DNA of 64,000 nt from Paracoccus xiamenensis (GTDB lineage: Bacteria > Pseudomonadota > Alphaproteobacteria > Rhodobacterales > Rhodobacteraceae), in the NCBI RefSeq assembly GCF_011308835.1, contig NZ_JAAOHY010000006.1, forward strand, positions 124,001 through 188,000, written 5' to 3'. Under the pieces are notes generated by a model, which had not been told where the DNA came from, made no database searches, and saw only the letters and a program-made list of their open reading frames with translations. Position 1 is the stretch's first letter, and each line of letters begins with the position of its first letter. The position numbers and the translations under genes are program-made. Shown piece by piece: positions 9,354 to 18,617 of this stretch.

Positions 9354-9524
9354 GGGTGATCCGCTCATCTCTCAGTCAGAGGACTTCGCCCGCGCGCCGG
9401 CATGTGCCGACTTGTCGCAGGCGGGGTTTTGTGGTTGTAAACGGAAAACGTTTGACTCGGAAGGGTGGCGGTCCGTCTCGCATGGATGTGTGGCGTGCTG
9501 TCTGAAATGGCAAGGGATACTCGG

Positions 9525-10421
9525 ATGGTGGCTCCAGCAATGATGCGGCACGTAGCAGCGGCGGGAATGGGTGCGGCGGTTTTGCTGTCGTCGGGCATGG
9601 CATGGGCACAGGATCGCGCGCAGGATGTGCTGGGCGATCTGCCGGTGATCGGCGCCCCCCACGCGAAAGGCATCGCCTTCCAGCCGGCATCCAGCCCGGA
9701 AGCCGTGGACCAGCAATGGCTGGACCATTACGTGCTGGTCATCATCACCGTGGTCACCGTATTCGTCTGCGGTCTGCTGCTGTGGTGCATCGTCCGCTAT
9801 AACCGCCGCGCGAACCCGACCCCGGCGCGTTTCAGCCATAACACGCCCATCGAGATCACCTGGACGCTGGTGCCGATCCTGATCCTGATTTCCATCGGCG
9901 TCTTCTCGCTTCCGATCCTGTTCCGGCAGCTGGCCATTCCGGAAAACCCCGCCGTGGTCATCAAGGCCATCGGGCACCAGTGGTACTGGTCTTATGAATA
10001 CCCGAACGAAGGTCTGGCCTTCGATTCGCTGATGCTGGCCAAGGAAGATCTGGCGGCCAATGGCTATGCCGAGGACGAATACCTGCTGGCTGCCGACAAT
10101 CCGGTCGTGGTTCCGGTTGGTCAGGAAGTGCTGATGCAGTTCACCGCCACCGACGTGATCCATTCCTGGACCATCCCTGCCTTTGCCGTGAAACAGGACG
10201 CCGTGCCGGGTCGGATCGCCCAGCTGGCCTTCACCGCCACGCAGGAAGGCGTCTATTTCGGCCAGTGCTCGGAACTGTGCGGGATCAACCACGCCTATAT
10301 GCCCATCGTGGTGAAGGCGGTTCAGCCGGACGTCTATGCCGCATGGCTGGAAGGTGCTAAGGTTGAATTCGCCGCGGCCGAGCTGCTGAACGCGCAGCCC
10401 ATCCAGTTGGCCGCGAAGTAA
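9525..10421 (+). CDS. ctaC: Cytochrome c oxidase subunit II
   Basis: Subunit II carries the CuA centre that accepts electrons from cytochrome c in the aa3 oxidase. A signal peptide ending AWAQ (about residue 29) precedes [12 protein letters not shown], the mature N-terminus I remember from P. denitrificans. Two membrane helices follow (about 65-85 and 105-130). CuA ligands are visible: H213 in VIHSWTIP and [12 protein letters not shown] with C248, C252, H256 and M259. [14 protein letters not shown] is the conserved aromatic region. Start 9525 is chosen for AAGGGA 8 bases upstream; ATG 9540 is an alternative. It is the first gene of ctaC-ctaB-ctaG-ctaE; subunit I (ctaD) is elsewhere, as in Paracoccus. 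Confidence 0.95.
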   Translation: MVAPAMMRHVAAAGMGAAVLLSSGMAWAQDRAQDVLGDLPVIGAPHAKGIAFQPASSPEAVDQQWLDHYVLVIITVVTVFVCGLLLWCIVRYNRRANPTPARFSHNTPIEITWTLVPILILISIGVFSLPILFRQLAIPENPAVVIKAIGHQWYWSYEYPNEGLAFDSLMLAKEDLAANGYAEDEYLLAADNPVVVPVGQEVLMQFTATDVIHSWTIPAFAVKQDAVPGRIAQLAFTATQEGVYFGQCSELCGINHAYMPIVVKAVQPDVYAAWLEGAKVEFAAAELLNAQPIQLAAK

Positions 10422-10433
10422 GCGTAAGCAACC

Positions 10434-11348
10434 GTGACCGATGCAACCACATATCAGGCGCCGAACGAGGCCGAATTCAGCGATTATGTCGCGCTGCTGA
10501 AGCCGCGCGTCATGTCGCTGGTGGTGTTCACCGCCTTGGTCGGCCTGATCGTGGCGCCAGTGCATGTACATCCGCTGGTCGCCTTCTGTTCGGTCCTGTT
10601 CATCGCCATTGGCGGCGGGGCCTCGGGCGCGCTGAACATGTGGTATGACGCCGATATCGACGCGGTGATGAACCGCACGAAATCGCGCCCGATCCCCTCG
10701 GGCAAGGTCTCGGGGAACGAGGCGCTTGCCGTGGGGCTGGCCCTGTCTGGTATCGCGGTGATGATGCTGGGCCTGTCGGCGAACTGGTTCGCGGCCGGGT
10801 TCCTGGCCTTCACGATCTTCTTCTATGCCGTCGTCTACACGATGTGGCTGAAACGCTCGACCCCGCAGAATATCGTGATCGGGGGCGCCGCCGGTGCCTT
10901 CCCGCCGATGATCGGCTGGGCCTGCATCACGGGCGGGGTCAGCATCGAATCGCTGCTGATGTTCGCGCTGATCTTCTTCTGGACGCCCCCCCATTTCTGG
11001 GCACTGGCACTGTTCATGAAGGAAGACTACCACAAGGCCGGGGTGCCGATGCTGACCGTGACCCATGGCCGCCCGACGACCCGGCGCCATATCTTCGCCT
11101 ATACGTTGGTTCTGGCACCCTTCGCGATCTGGCTCGGGCTGACCTCGATTGGCGGGCCGATCTATCTGGCGGTGGCGGCGGTGCTGAACGCGCTGTTCAT
11201 CTGGCGTGGCTGGCAGGTGATGCGGCGCACGGATGAACAATCCTATGCCGATGGCCACAAGGCCGAAAAAAGCTTCTTCAAGCTGTCTTTGATCTACCTG
11301 TTCGCCCATTTCGCGGCGCTGCTGGTCCAACATTGGGTGGGCGTATGA
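10434..11348 (+). CDS. ctaB: Protoheme IX farnesyltransferase (heme O synthase)
   Basis: CtaB attaches a farnesyl group to protoheme to make heme O, the precursor of heme A in the oxidase. This is a 304-aa protein with about nine membrane helices, and has the UbiA-family aspartate-rich motif [19 protein letters not shown] and the second loop [20 protein letters not shown]. The start is GTG 10434 ([15 protein letters not shown]) with only a weak upstream purine stretch; no better start lies close. It sits 12 bases after ctaC and its stop overlaps the start of the next small gene. Confidence 0.94.
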   Translation: MTDATTYQAPNEAEFSDYVALLKPRVMSLVVFTALVGLIVAPVHVHPLVAFCSVLFIAIGGGASGALNMWYDADIDAVMNRTKSRPIPSGKVSGNEALAVGLALSGIAVMMLGLSANWFAAGFLAFTIFFYAVVYTMWLKRSTPQNIVIGGAAGAFPPMIGWACITGGVSIESLLMFALIFFWTPPHFWALALFMKEDYHKAGVPMLTVTHGRPTTRRHIFAYTLVLAPFAIWLGLTSIGGPIYLAVAAVLNALFIWRGWQVMRRTDEQSYADGHKAEKSFFKLSLIYLFAHFAALLVQHWVGV

Positions 11349-11620
11349 TGGCCTTGCGGATCGAACACGAACTGCACACGCGCCGCAAATCGCGCAATAT
11401 CGGCCTTCTGGTCGTGCTTCTGGCCTTTGTCGCGCTGATCTTTGGGCTCTCCATCGTCAAGGTAAAGACTGGCAGCAGCGCGGCCCTTGAAGGCTTTGAC
11501 CATCAGGTCCGCCCGGCGCTGCTGCCGCGCGAATCCGGGGTTGAGATCCAGCCCAGCGAAAACCCGGTCGCCGCCCCCGGCACACCGGGTGCCGAGCAGG
11601 GCGCGAGGACTGCGCCATGA
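11345..11620 (+). CDS. Small single-pass membrane protein of the cox operon (CoxF-like)
   Basis: This 91-aa protein has a basic N-terminus ([13 protein letters not shown]), one membrane helix (about residues 19-38, [20 protein letters not shown]) and a periplasmic tail rich in Pro, Ala and Gly. A small frame of this kind between ctaB and ctaG is a regular feature of Paracoccus and Rhodobacter oxidase operons and is sometimes called CoxF. It probably assists oxidase assembly, but its biochemical role is not established. The ATG at 11345 overlaps the ctaB stop (ATGA), a second ATG follows immediately, and the gene overlaps ctaG by 4 bases. Confidence 0.75.
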   Translation: MMALRIEHELHTRRKSRNIGLLVVLLAFVALIFGLSIVKVKTGSSAALEGFDHQVRPALLPRESGVEIQPSENPVAAPGTPGAEQGARTAP

Positions 11621-12213
11621 GCCTGCTTCCCAAAGACAAGAACCAGCGCGTGCTGGTCCAACTGGTCGGCGTGGTGCTGGTGATGGGTGCGCTCGCATGG
11701 GCGGCCGTGCCGTTTTACAACTGGTTCTGCCGGGTCACGGGCTATGCCGGGACCACGCAGGTCGCCGAAAACCTCGATCCCGGCGCCGAGATCCTGGACG
11801 AGGAAATCACCATCCGCTTCGACGGCAATACCGACCCGAAGCTGCCCTGGGGCTTCCGGCCCATGCAGACCGAAATGACCCTGAAGATCGGGCAGGACGG
11901 GCTGGCCTTTTACGAGGCGGTGAACAATTCCGACAAGCCGATCACCGGGCGCGCGTCCTATAACGTCGCGCCGGACATCGCCGGGTCCTTCTTCGTCAAG
12001 ATCGAATGCTTCTGCTTTACCGAACAGACGCTTCAGCCGGGCCAGCGGGTCGAGATGCCGGTGACCTTCTATGTCGAACCTGACATCGTGACCGACCGCG
12101 ACGCCTATAAGGTCCGCGACATCACGCTGAGCTATACTTTCCACCAATACGACACGTCCGAGACCGCCGCCGTTGATGTGGCACCGGTCAGTGCCGAATC
12201 CAGAATGAACTGA
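11617..12213 (+). CDS. ctaG: Cytochrome c oxidase assembly protein CtaG (Cox11)
   Basis: CtaG/Cox11 delivers copper to the CuB site of subunit I. The 198-aa protein has one N-terminal membrane helix (about 11-30) and a periplasmic immunoglobulin-like domain. The copper-binding motif CFCF is at residues 131-134 within KIECFCFTEQTL, with another conserved cysteine in YNWFCRVTGYAG near the membrane. The length is normal. It overlaps the preceding small gene by 4 bases (ATGA) and is 20 bases upstream of ctaE, consistent with one transcript. Confidence 0.95.
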   Translation: MSLLPKDKNQRVLVQLVGVVLVMGALAWAAVPFYNWFCRVTGYAGTTQVAENLDPGAEILDEEITIRFDGNTDPKLPWGFRPMQTEMTLKIGQDGLAFYEAVNNSDKPITGRASYNVAPDIAGSFFVKIECFCFTEQTLQPGQRVEMPVTFYVEPDIVTDRDAYKVRDITLSYTFHQYDTSETAAVDVAPVSAESRMN

Positions 12214-12233
12214 CGCAATAGCGGGGACAGCCA

Positions 12234-13058
12234 ATGGCGCATGCTAAGAACCACGACTACCACATTCTGCCGCCCTCGCTCTGGCCGTTCCTGAGCGCGC
12301 TTTTCGCCTTTGTGATGCTGACCGGTGGGGTCGCATGGATGAAGGGCATCTCGGCCTTCGGCGTCGCAATCACCGGCCCGTGGATGTTCCTGATCGGGTT
12401 CGTCGGCGTGCTTTACACCATGTTCGGCTGGTGGGCCGATGTCGTCAACGAAGGCGAGACCGGCGACCACACCCCGGTGGTACGGATTGGCCTGCAATAT
12501 GGCTTCATCCTGTTCATCATCTCGGAAGTGATGTTCTTCGTGGCCTGGTTCTGGGCCTTCTTCAAGAACGCGCTGTACCCGATGGGGCCGGAAAGCCCGA
12601 TCAAGGACGGCGTCTGGCCGCCCGAAGGCATCACCACCTTCGATCCCTGGCACCTGCCGCTGATCAACACCCTGATCCTGCTGCTGTCGGGCGTTGCCGT
12701 GACCTGGGCGCACCACGCGCTGGTGCATGAAAACGATCGCAAAACGACCATCAACGGGCTGGCCATTGCCGTCGTGCTGGGCCTGTTCTTCACCGTGCTG
12801 CAAGCCTATGAATACAGCCACGCCGCCTTTGGCCTGTCGGATACGGTTTACGGTGGCGTCTTCTACATGGCGACCGGCTTCCATGGCCTCCATGTCATCA
12901 TCGGCACCATCTTCCTGTTCGTCTGCCTGGTGCGCCTGATGCGGGGCCAGATGACCCAGCAGCAGCATATCGGCTTCGAAGCTGCAGCCTGGTACTGGCA
13001 CTTCGTCGACGTGGTCTGGCTGTTCCTGTTCTTTGCCATCTACGTCTGGGGTCGCTGA
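12234..13058 (+). CDS. ctaE: Cytochrome c oxidase subunit III
   Basis: Subunit III stabilises the aa3 oxidase and supports proton uptake by subunit I. The protein is 274 aa with seven membrane helices, starting [18 protein letters not shown]. Conserved features include the [19 protein letters not shown] helix (with the buried glutamate), [13 protein letters not shown] and the C-terminal [27 protein letters not shown] precedes ATG 12234. It is the last gene of the cta operon, closed by a strong terminator. Confidence 0.97.
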   Translation: MAHAKNHDYHILPPSLWPFLSALFAFVMLTGGVAWMKGISAFGVAITGPWMFLIGFVGVLYTMFGWWADVVNEGETGDHTPVVRIGLQYGFILFIISEVMFFVAWFWAFFKNALYPMGPESPIKDGVWPPEGITTFDPWHLPLINTLILLLSGVAVTWAHHALVHENDRKTTINGLAIAVVLGLFFTVLQAYEYSHAAFGLSDTVYGGVFYMATGFHGLHVIIGTIFLFVCLVRLMRGQMTQQQHIGFEAAAWYWHFVDVVWLFLFFAIYVWGR

Positions 13059-13083
13059 CCCTCTGGCACTGACTGAAATTTCG

Positions 13084-13115
13084 AACGGCGCGAGGGACCC
13101 CTCGCGCCGTTTCTG
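13084..13115 (+). terminator. Terminator of the cta operon
   Basis: A perfect 12-bp stem, AACGGCGCGAGG (13084-13095) with CCTCGCGCCGTT (13100-13111), has a 4-base loop and is followed by TTCTG. It lies 25 bases past the ctaE stop and separates the cta operon from surf1. Confidence 0.85.
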
Positions 13116-13242
13116 CTTTCGGGCAACCGGTAAGGACCAGATTGCTGACGCCGCGCCGGCACGGTTCCGCGCGGTCGTCGCGGTGCCCCCTTGGTCCCGA
13201 CGCCGTGGCGGGGTATCGCAGGGCAAATTGAACGGATAGCCC

Positions 13243-13923
13243 ATGCCCACCCAACGCTCGATCCTGCCGCCGCTGATCTTTGGCATCGTGACCACCGCGA
13301 TCCTGCTGAGCCTCGGCTTCTGGCAATTGCGCCGGCTGGAATGGAAAAGCACCATGCTGACCGAGATCCAGGCCGGGATCGACGCCCCGCCGCAGCCGAT
13401 TCCGGCCGAGGTTGATCCGTCGATGAAATACATGCCCGTCGCCGTCACCGGCCGCACAACGGGCGAGGAGATCCTGGTGCTGTCCGGGACCAAGGAACTG
13501 GGCGGCGGCTATAACATCATCTCGGGGTTTGAAACCGATGACGGGCGGCGCATCCTGCTGGATCGCGGCTTTGTCACGCAGGATTACCGCCGCACCCCGC
13601 GCCCCCCGGCTGCGCTGCGGGTGGTGGGTAACCTGCACTGGCCGCAGGACAAAAGCAGCTCGACCCCAGCACCAGACCTGGAGGCGGGGATCTGGTTCGC
13701 CCGCGACGTGCCCGCGATGGCCGAGATGCTGAAGACCGAGCCGGTTCTGGTGGTCGCGGCAGAGGTCGGCGGCGACACGCAGGGCGTCATGCCCATTCCG
13801 GTCAGCATCGAAGGGGTGCCAAACAGCCACCTTTCCTACGCGGTGCAGTGGTTTCTGTTCGCGGCGACTTGCGCAGGGATGACAGCATGGCTCATCTGGC
13901 GTATCAGGCGGCGGACTTATTAG
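13243..13923 (+). CDS. SURF1-family oxidase assembly protein
   Basis: SURF1/Shy1 proteins help insert heme A into cytochrome c oxidase. The 226-aa protein has the typical two-helix layout: an N-terminal helix (about 8-26) ending in GFWQLRRLEWK, a periplasmic loop with YMPVAVTGR, and RRILLDRGFV, and a C-terminal helix starting SYAVQWFLFA. It lies 184 bases downstream of ctaE behind a terminator, so it probably has its own promoter, and is followed 9 bases later by thrC. The function is consistent with the neighbouring oxidase genes. Confidence 0.93.
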   Translation: MPTQRSILPPLIFGIVTTAILLSLGFWQLRRLEWKSTMLTEIQAGIDAPPQPIPAEVDPSMKYMPVAVTGRTTGEEILVLSGTKELGGGYNIISGFETDDGRRILLDRGFVTQDYRRTPRPPAALRVVGNLHWPQDKSSSTPAPDLEAGIWFARDVPAMAEMLKTEPVLVVAAEVGGDTQGVMPIPVSIEGVPNSHLSYAVQWFLFAATCAGMTAWLIWRIRRRTY

Positions 13924-13932
13924 GGGCAGGCA

Positions 13933-15315
13933 ATGCGCTATATCTCGACGCGGGGGGAAGCCCCGGTTCTGAACTTCGAACAGGCCATGCTGACCGGGCT
14001 GGCCCGCGACGGCGGGCTGTACCTGCCAGAGACGATTCCGCAGCTGGACGATATCGCAGCACTTGAAGGCCTGCCTTATGAGGAGGTCGCCGCCCGCGTC
14101 ATCAAGCCGTTTCTGGGCGAGAGCTTTTCGGATGCCGAACTGAACAGCGCCATTCAAGCCGCCTACGCGAATTTCGGCCATATCGCCCGCGCGCCTTTGC
14201 GCCAGCTGGCCCCCGGCCATCACCTGCTGGAACTGTTCCACGGACCGACGCTGGCCTTCAAGGATTTCGCTATGCAGCTGATCGGTCAGCTGTTCCAGAT
14301 TGCGCTGAAACGCTCGGGCCAGCGGATCACCATTGTCGGCGCGACCTCGGGCGATACCGGAAGCGCCGCGATCGAGGCGTTCCGGGGCTTGGATAATGTC
14401 GATGTCTTCATTCTGTTCCCACATGGCCGCGTGTCCGAGGTGCAGCGCCGCCAGATGACCACGCCGGAGGATGCCAATGTCCACGCGCTGGCAATTGACG
14501 GGCATTTCGACGATGCGCAGGCGCGGCTGAAGGATCTGTTCAACGACCACGCTTTCCGCGATCAGGTCGGGCTGGCCGGGGTGAACAGCATCAACTGGGC
14601 GCGGGTGCTTGCGCAGGTCGTTTATTACTTCACCGCCGCCGTCAGCCTTGGCGCGCCGGGGCGGGTGGTCGACTTTACCGTACCGACCGGCAATTTCGGC
14701 GACATTCTGGCGGGCCTTGTGGCCAAGCGCATGGGCCTGCCCATCGGCAGGCTGGTCATTGCCACGAACCAGAACGACATTCTGCACCGTGCGCTGACGA
14801 CCGGCGAATACCGGGTGGGGCAGGTCGAGCCTTCGATCTCGCCGTCGATGGACATTCAGGTGTCGTCGAACTTTGAACGCGCGCTATTCTGGGCCTATGG
14901 CAGCGATCCGTCCGCGATCCGCCAGATCATGGACGAATTGAAGGCAGGCGGCTTTACCATCAGCCAGGGCGCGCTGCAGGCCCTGCAGGAAGATTTCATC
15001 AGTGGCCGCGTGTCCGAGGATGAGACGCTGGAAACCATCCAGACCATCCGCGCCGAAACGGGTGAGATCCTGTGCCCCCACAGCGCCGTCGGCGTCCACG
15101 TGGCCCGCGATCACCTGCGCGCGGGTGTGCCGATGGTGACGCTGGCCACTGCCCATCCGGCGAAATTCCCCGATGCGGTGGAAAAGGCCGTTGGCATCCG
15201 CCCCGAATTGCCGCCTCATATGGCGGGGCTGTTTGATCTGCCCGAGCGCGTGACGCGGGTTGAAAACGACGTTGAGGCGCTTAAGTCCCTCATCCTTGAA
15301 CGGAGGACCGCTTGA
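13933..15315 (+). CDS. thrC: Threonine synthase
   Basis: This PLP enzyme converts O-phosphohomoserine to threonine in the cytoplasm. The protein is 460 aa, the length of the fungal/proteobacterial (class II-like) form. The N-terminus MRYISTRGEAP is family-typical; PLP lysine is K110 in HGPTLAFKDFA, and the phosphate loop is TSGDTGSAAIEAF. GGGGCAGGC precedes ATG 13933. The stop overlaps the next start (TTGA), placing the M16 peptidase in the same transcript. Confidence 0.96.
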   Translation: MRYISTRGEAPVLNFEQAMLTGLARDGGLYLPETIPQLDDIAALEGLPYEEVAARVIKPFLGESFSDAELNSAIQAAYANFGHIARAPLRQLAPGHHLLELFHGPTLAFKDFAMQLIGQLFQIALKRSGQRITIVGATSGDTGSAAIEAFRGLDNVDVFILFPHGRVSEVQRRQMTTPEDANVHALAIDGHFDDAQARLKDLFNDHAFRDQVGLAGVNSINWARVLAQVVYYFTAAVSLGAPGRVVDFTVPTGNFGDILAGLVAKRMGLPIGRLVIATNQNDILHRALTTGEYRVGQVEPSISPSMDIQVSSNFERALFWAYGSDPSAIRQIMDELKAGGFTISQGALQALQEDFISGRVSEDETLETIQTIRAETGEILCPHSAVGVHVARDHLRAGVPMVTLATAHPAKFPDAVEKAVGIRPELPPHMAGLFDLPERVTRVENDVEALKSLILERRTA

Positions 15316-16574
15316 GCGAGACCAACATCACCACCCTGCCGAACGGGCTGCGCATCGTGACGCGCCTGATGCCGGGGCTGCATTCCGCGACCATCGGCGT
15401 CTGGGTCAATGCCGGTGGCCGGGATGAACGTGCCGAACAGAACGGCATCGCGCATTTTCTGGAACATATGGCCTTCAAGGGCACCGCGCGCCGCAACGCC
15501 CTGCAGATCGCCGAGGCGATCGAGGATGTGGGCGGCTATATCAACGCCTATACCTCGCGCGATACCACCGCCTATTACGCCCGCGTGCTGGAAGCTGACA
15601 CCGCGCTGGGGCTGGATGTGATTTCCGACATCGTGCTGAATCCGGCCTTCGATCAGCGCGAAATCGAGGTCGAGCGCGGCGTGATCCTGCAGGAAATCGG
15701 GCAGTCGCTGGACACGCCCGACGACATCATTTTCGACTGGCTGCAAGAGGTCGCCTATCCTGACCAGGCGATGGGTCGCACCATTCTTGGCCCGGCCGAG
15801 CGGGTCTCGCATTTCGGCCGCACCGATCTGTCGGGCTTTGTCGCCGAACATTACGGCGCGGGCCAGATGATCCTTGCCGCCGCAGGGGCAGTGGATCACG
15901 ACGCCATCGTCCGCCAGGCCGAACAGATTTTCGGCCATATGCCCGCCACCACCCGCCGCGTGCGGGACGGGGCGCGCTGGCATGGCGCGGAAACCCGGCG
16001 GTTGAAGGATCTGGAGCAAGCCCATTTCACGCTGGCCTTCGAAGGTCCGGGTTATCTGGCGCCGGATTATCACGCGGCGCAGATCTGGACGACGGCGATG
16101 GGCGGCGGCATGTCCTCGCGCCTGTTCCAGAAGATCCGCGAGGAGCGGGGCTTGTGCTATACCATCTTCGCGCAGTCGGGTTTTCACGACGACACCGGCA
16201 TGATGACCGTCTATGCCGGCACCGCCGCCGAGGATATCGAGGAATTGGCGAATCTGACCGTGGACGAATTGAAGCGGTCGGTCGAGACGTTGTCTGATGC
16301 GGAAATCGCGCGGGCCAAGGCGCAGCTGAAGGCAGGGACGCTGATGGGGCTGGAAAGCAGTTCCGGCCAGACCGAACGGATCGCGCGGTCGCTGGCGATC
16401 TGGGGCCGGGTGCCGGAACCTGCTGAAACGGCTGCGCGTCTGGATGCGGTCACGCGCGACGATCTGCGCAATTACGCCGCCAGCCTGATTGCGCGTCGTC
16501 CGGCCATGGCGCTGTATGGCCCGGTTGAGCGCGCACCCTCTCTGGAAACCCTGATCGACCGGCTCGCCGCATGA
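15312..16574 (+). CDS. M16-family zinc peptidase (mitochondrial processing peptidase-like)
   Basis: This is the bacterial relative of the mitochondrial processing peptidase beta subunit. The inverted zinc motif HFLEHMAFKGT (HxxEH), with downstream EVERGVILQEI supplying the third ligand, shows an active-type protein rather than an inactive partner. The length is 420 aa, normal for the one-chain alphaproteobacterial form that sits beside thrC in many genomes. The start is TTG 15312: GGAGGA lies 5 bases upstream, and the codon overlaps the thrC stop. Its natural substrate is not known from sequence. Confidence 0.92.
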   Translation: MSETNITTLPNGLRIVTRLMPGLHSATIGVWVNAGGRDERAEQNGIAHFLEHMAFKGTARRNALQIAEAIEDVGGYINAYTSRDTTAYYARVLEADTALGLDVISDIVLNPAFDQREIEVERGVILQEIGQSLDTPDDIIFDWLQEVAYPDQAMGRTILGPAERVSHFGRTDLSGFVAEHYGAGQMILAAAGAVDHDAIVRQAEQIFGHMPATTRRVRDGARWHGAETRRLKDLEQAHFTLAFEGPGYLAPDYHAAQIWTTAMGGGMSSRLFQKIREERGLCYTIFAQSGFHDDTGMMTVYAGTAAEDIEELANLTVDELKRSVETLSDAEIARAKAQLKAGTLMGLESSSGQTERIARSLAIWGRVPEPAETAARLDAVTRDDLRNYAASLIARRPAMALYGPVERAPSLETLIDRLAA

Positions 16575-17158
16575 TGTTCGGGCGGCGTCGTCCGATCCGG
16601 CTGGAAACCGAACGGATGGCGCTGCGCCTGCCGCAGCATTCCGATTTCAATGCCTGGACGAGCTTGCGTCAGGAAAGCCGTGAATTTCTGGTGCCGTGGG
16701 AACCGACCTGGGCGGCAGACCACCTGTCGCGCAAGGCCTTTACCAATCGCGTCTACTGGGCGCAGCGTGCGAGCCGCGCGGGAACGGCCATTCCGTTCTT
16801 CCTGGAACGCAACGTCGATGGCGCGCTGCTGGGCGCGATCACCATCGACAATATCCGCCGTGGTCCGGCGCAGATGGCGACGATCGGTTACTGGATCGGC
16901 GCCCCCCATGCCCGTCAGGGCTATATGGCCGAGGCGATCGGTGCCGTCACCCGCCACGCCTTCACGACCATGGACCTGTCCCGGATCGAGGCCGCCTGCC
17001 TGCCCGACAACGCGGCATCGCGTGCGGCACTGGAACGTTCGGGCTTCAAATATGAAGGCGTCGCGCAAAGCTATCTGCAGATCAACGGGCGGTGGCGTAC
17101 GCATGTTCTCTATGCCAATTTGCGCAACGACAGACGCGGCAGGACAGAGGCGGGATAG
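16571..17158 (+). CDS. GNAT N-acetyltransferase, RimJ/RimL-like
   Basis: This 195-aa protein has the RimJ/RimL subfamily layout: RRPIRLETERMALRLPQ at the N-terminus, GAITIDNIRRGPAQMATIGYWIG in the middle, the acetyl-CoA loop HARQGYMAEAIGAVTRHAF, and ACLPDNAASRAALERSGFKYEG near the end. Such enzymes acetylate the N-terminal amine of ribosomal proteins S5/L12 or other proteins. It overlaps the M16 peptidase by 4 bases (ATGA) in the conserved thrC-peptidase-GNAT run. The protein target is unproven. Confidence 0.9.
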   Translation: MMFGRRRPIRLETERMALRLPQHSDFNAWTSLRQESREFLVPWEPTWAADHLSRKAFTNRVYWAQRASRAGTAIPFFLERNVDGALLGAITIDNIRRGPAQMATIGYWIGAPHARQGYMAEAIGAVTRHAFTTMDLSRIEAACLPDNAASRAALERSGFKYEGVAQSYLQINGRWRTHVLYANLRNDRRGRTEAG

Positions 17159-17163
17159 CAGCG

Positions 17164-18576
17164 ATGACCGATGGCAAAGGCTTGAACCCGGCAGGCCCGG
17201 AACTGGCGGCGATGCTGCCGCAAGGCGTCCTGCGCGAGGTCGAGCCCCGCCACCTGGAAGAGCCGCGCGGCCGTTATCACGGCCAGGCGGGGCTGCTTGC
17301 CGCCCCCCGCAACGTCGAAGAAGTCGCCGCCGTGGTCCGCGCCTGTGCAGAGGCCCGCGTGGGCATCGTGCCGCTTGGGGGCGGGACCGGGCTGGTGGCC
17401 GGGCAGGTCATGCCTGACGGGCCTGCGCCCCTGCTTTTGTCGCTGGAACGCATGACCGCCATCCGCGACATTCATGCCGACGAAAACGTCATGCTGGCCG
17501 AGGCCGGCGCGACCCTGCAAGCCGCCCGTGACGCCGCCCAGGGCGCAGGGCGGCTGTTTCCGCTGTCGCTCGCCTCGCAGGGGACGGCGACGATTGGCGG
17601 GGTCATGTCGACGAATGCGGGTGGCGTGAACGCGCTGCGTTACGGCACCGCCCGCGCCCTGTGCCTGGGGATCGAGGCGGTGATGCCCGATGGCCGCATT
17701 CTGCATGACCTGAAGCGGCTGCGGAAGGATAACACCGGCTATGACCTGCGCGACCTGCTGATCGGTGCCGAGGGCACGCTGGGGATCATCACCGCCGCCA
17801 GCCTGCGGCTGGTTCAGCCGCCTGCCGGTATTGGCGTGGCGCTGATGGTGGTGCCTGATCCGGGTGCCGCGCTGCGCCTGCTGGCACAGGCGCAGGCGCG
17901 TTTCGGCGAATGCGTGACGGCATTCGAACTGATTTCGGGGCAGGGGCCGCGTTTTCTGGCCGAGACCTACCCCGAATTGCGCCAACCTTTCGAGACCCCT
18001 CCTGACTGGATGGTGCTGATCGAGCTGGGCCTGCCGGACGGTCTCGATCCCGACACCGCGCTTGAAACCCTGTTCGGTGACGGGCTGGAGGCGGGGCTGG
18101 TCATGGACGGGCTGATCGCCCAATCCGGCCAGCAGGCGGCCGATTTCTGGCGCCTGCGCGAGGAAATCCCCGAGGGCAACCGCCGCATCGGCGCGATCTC
18201 CAGCCACGACATCTCTCTGCCGCTGTCCGAGGTGCCGCGCTTCATAACCGATGCCGGCGCGATGCTGGCGGCGATGGGCGATATGCGGATCAACTGCTTT
18301 GGCCATCTGGGCGACGGTAATCTGCATTACAACGTCTTCCCGGCGCAGGGCCGCGACCGCGCCGAATATGACGAGCTGCGCGGGTCCGTGCAGGAAGCCG
18401 TGCATCAGATGGTGGTGGAACGCGGCGGCTCCTTCTCGGCCGAACATGGGGTCGGGCGGCTGAAGGTCCGTGATCTGGAACGCTGGGGTGATCCGGTGCG
18501 GCTGGCGGCGATGCGGGGGATCAAGGCGGCGCTTGATCCGCTGGGGATCATGAACCCCGGCGCGGTGCTTGCGTGA
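17164..18576 (+). CDS. FAD-linked oxidase, GlcD / D-2-hydroxyacid dehydrogenase type
   Basis: This is a 470-aa FAD flavoprotein of the VAO/PCMH family. The FAD-binding half has PLGGGTGLVAGQVM and GTATIGGVMSTNAGGVNALRYG, where the phosphate loops lie; the C-terminal half has the FAD-oxidase_C signature HLGDGNLHYNVFP and SAEHGVGRLK. Relatives oxidise glycolate, D-lactate or D-2-hydroxyglutarate and pass electrons to the respiratory chain or to cytochrome c; the substrate here is open. The ATG at 17164 begins 5 bases after the GNAT stop; a longer in-frame start at 17092 would lie inside the GNAT gene and reads poorly. Confidence 0.88.
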   Translation: MTDGKGLNPAGPELAAMLPQGVLREVEPRHLEEPRGRYHGQAGLLAAPRNVEEVAAVVRACAEARVGIVPLGGGTGLVAGQVMPDGPAPLLLSLERMTAIRDIHADENVMLAEAGATLQAARDAAQGAGRLFPLSLASQGTATIGGVMSTNAGGVNALRYGTARALCLGIEAVMPDGRILHDLKRLRKDNTGYDLRDLLIGAEGTLGIITAASLRLVQPPAGIGVALMVVPDPGAALRLLAQAQARFGECVTAFELISGQGPRFLAETYPELRQPFETPPDWMVLIELGLPDGLDPDTALETLFGDGLEAGLVMDGLIAQSGQQAADFWRLREEIPEGNRRIGAISSHDISLPLSEVPRFITDAGAMLAAMGDMRINCFGHLGDGNLHYNVFPAQGRDRAEYDELRGSVQEAVHQMVVERGGSFSAEHGVGRLKVRDLERWGDPVRLAAMRGIKAALDPLGIMNPGAVLA

Positions 18577-18617
18577 GGGGGCTTGCCCGCCCGCGGGCTC
18601 GGCCCTAGCCTTCGGTC

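Noticed and set aside
9452..9480. A ctaC promoter starting with TTGACT at 9452
   Set aside because: No acceptable -10 box lies 16-18 bases downstream.
9372..11333. A 653-codon open frame on the minus strand across ctaC and ctaB
   Set aside because: It lies antisense to two firmly identified genes and its translation is rich in Arg, Gln, His and Gly, as expected from the complement of GC-rich codons. It has no family features.
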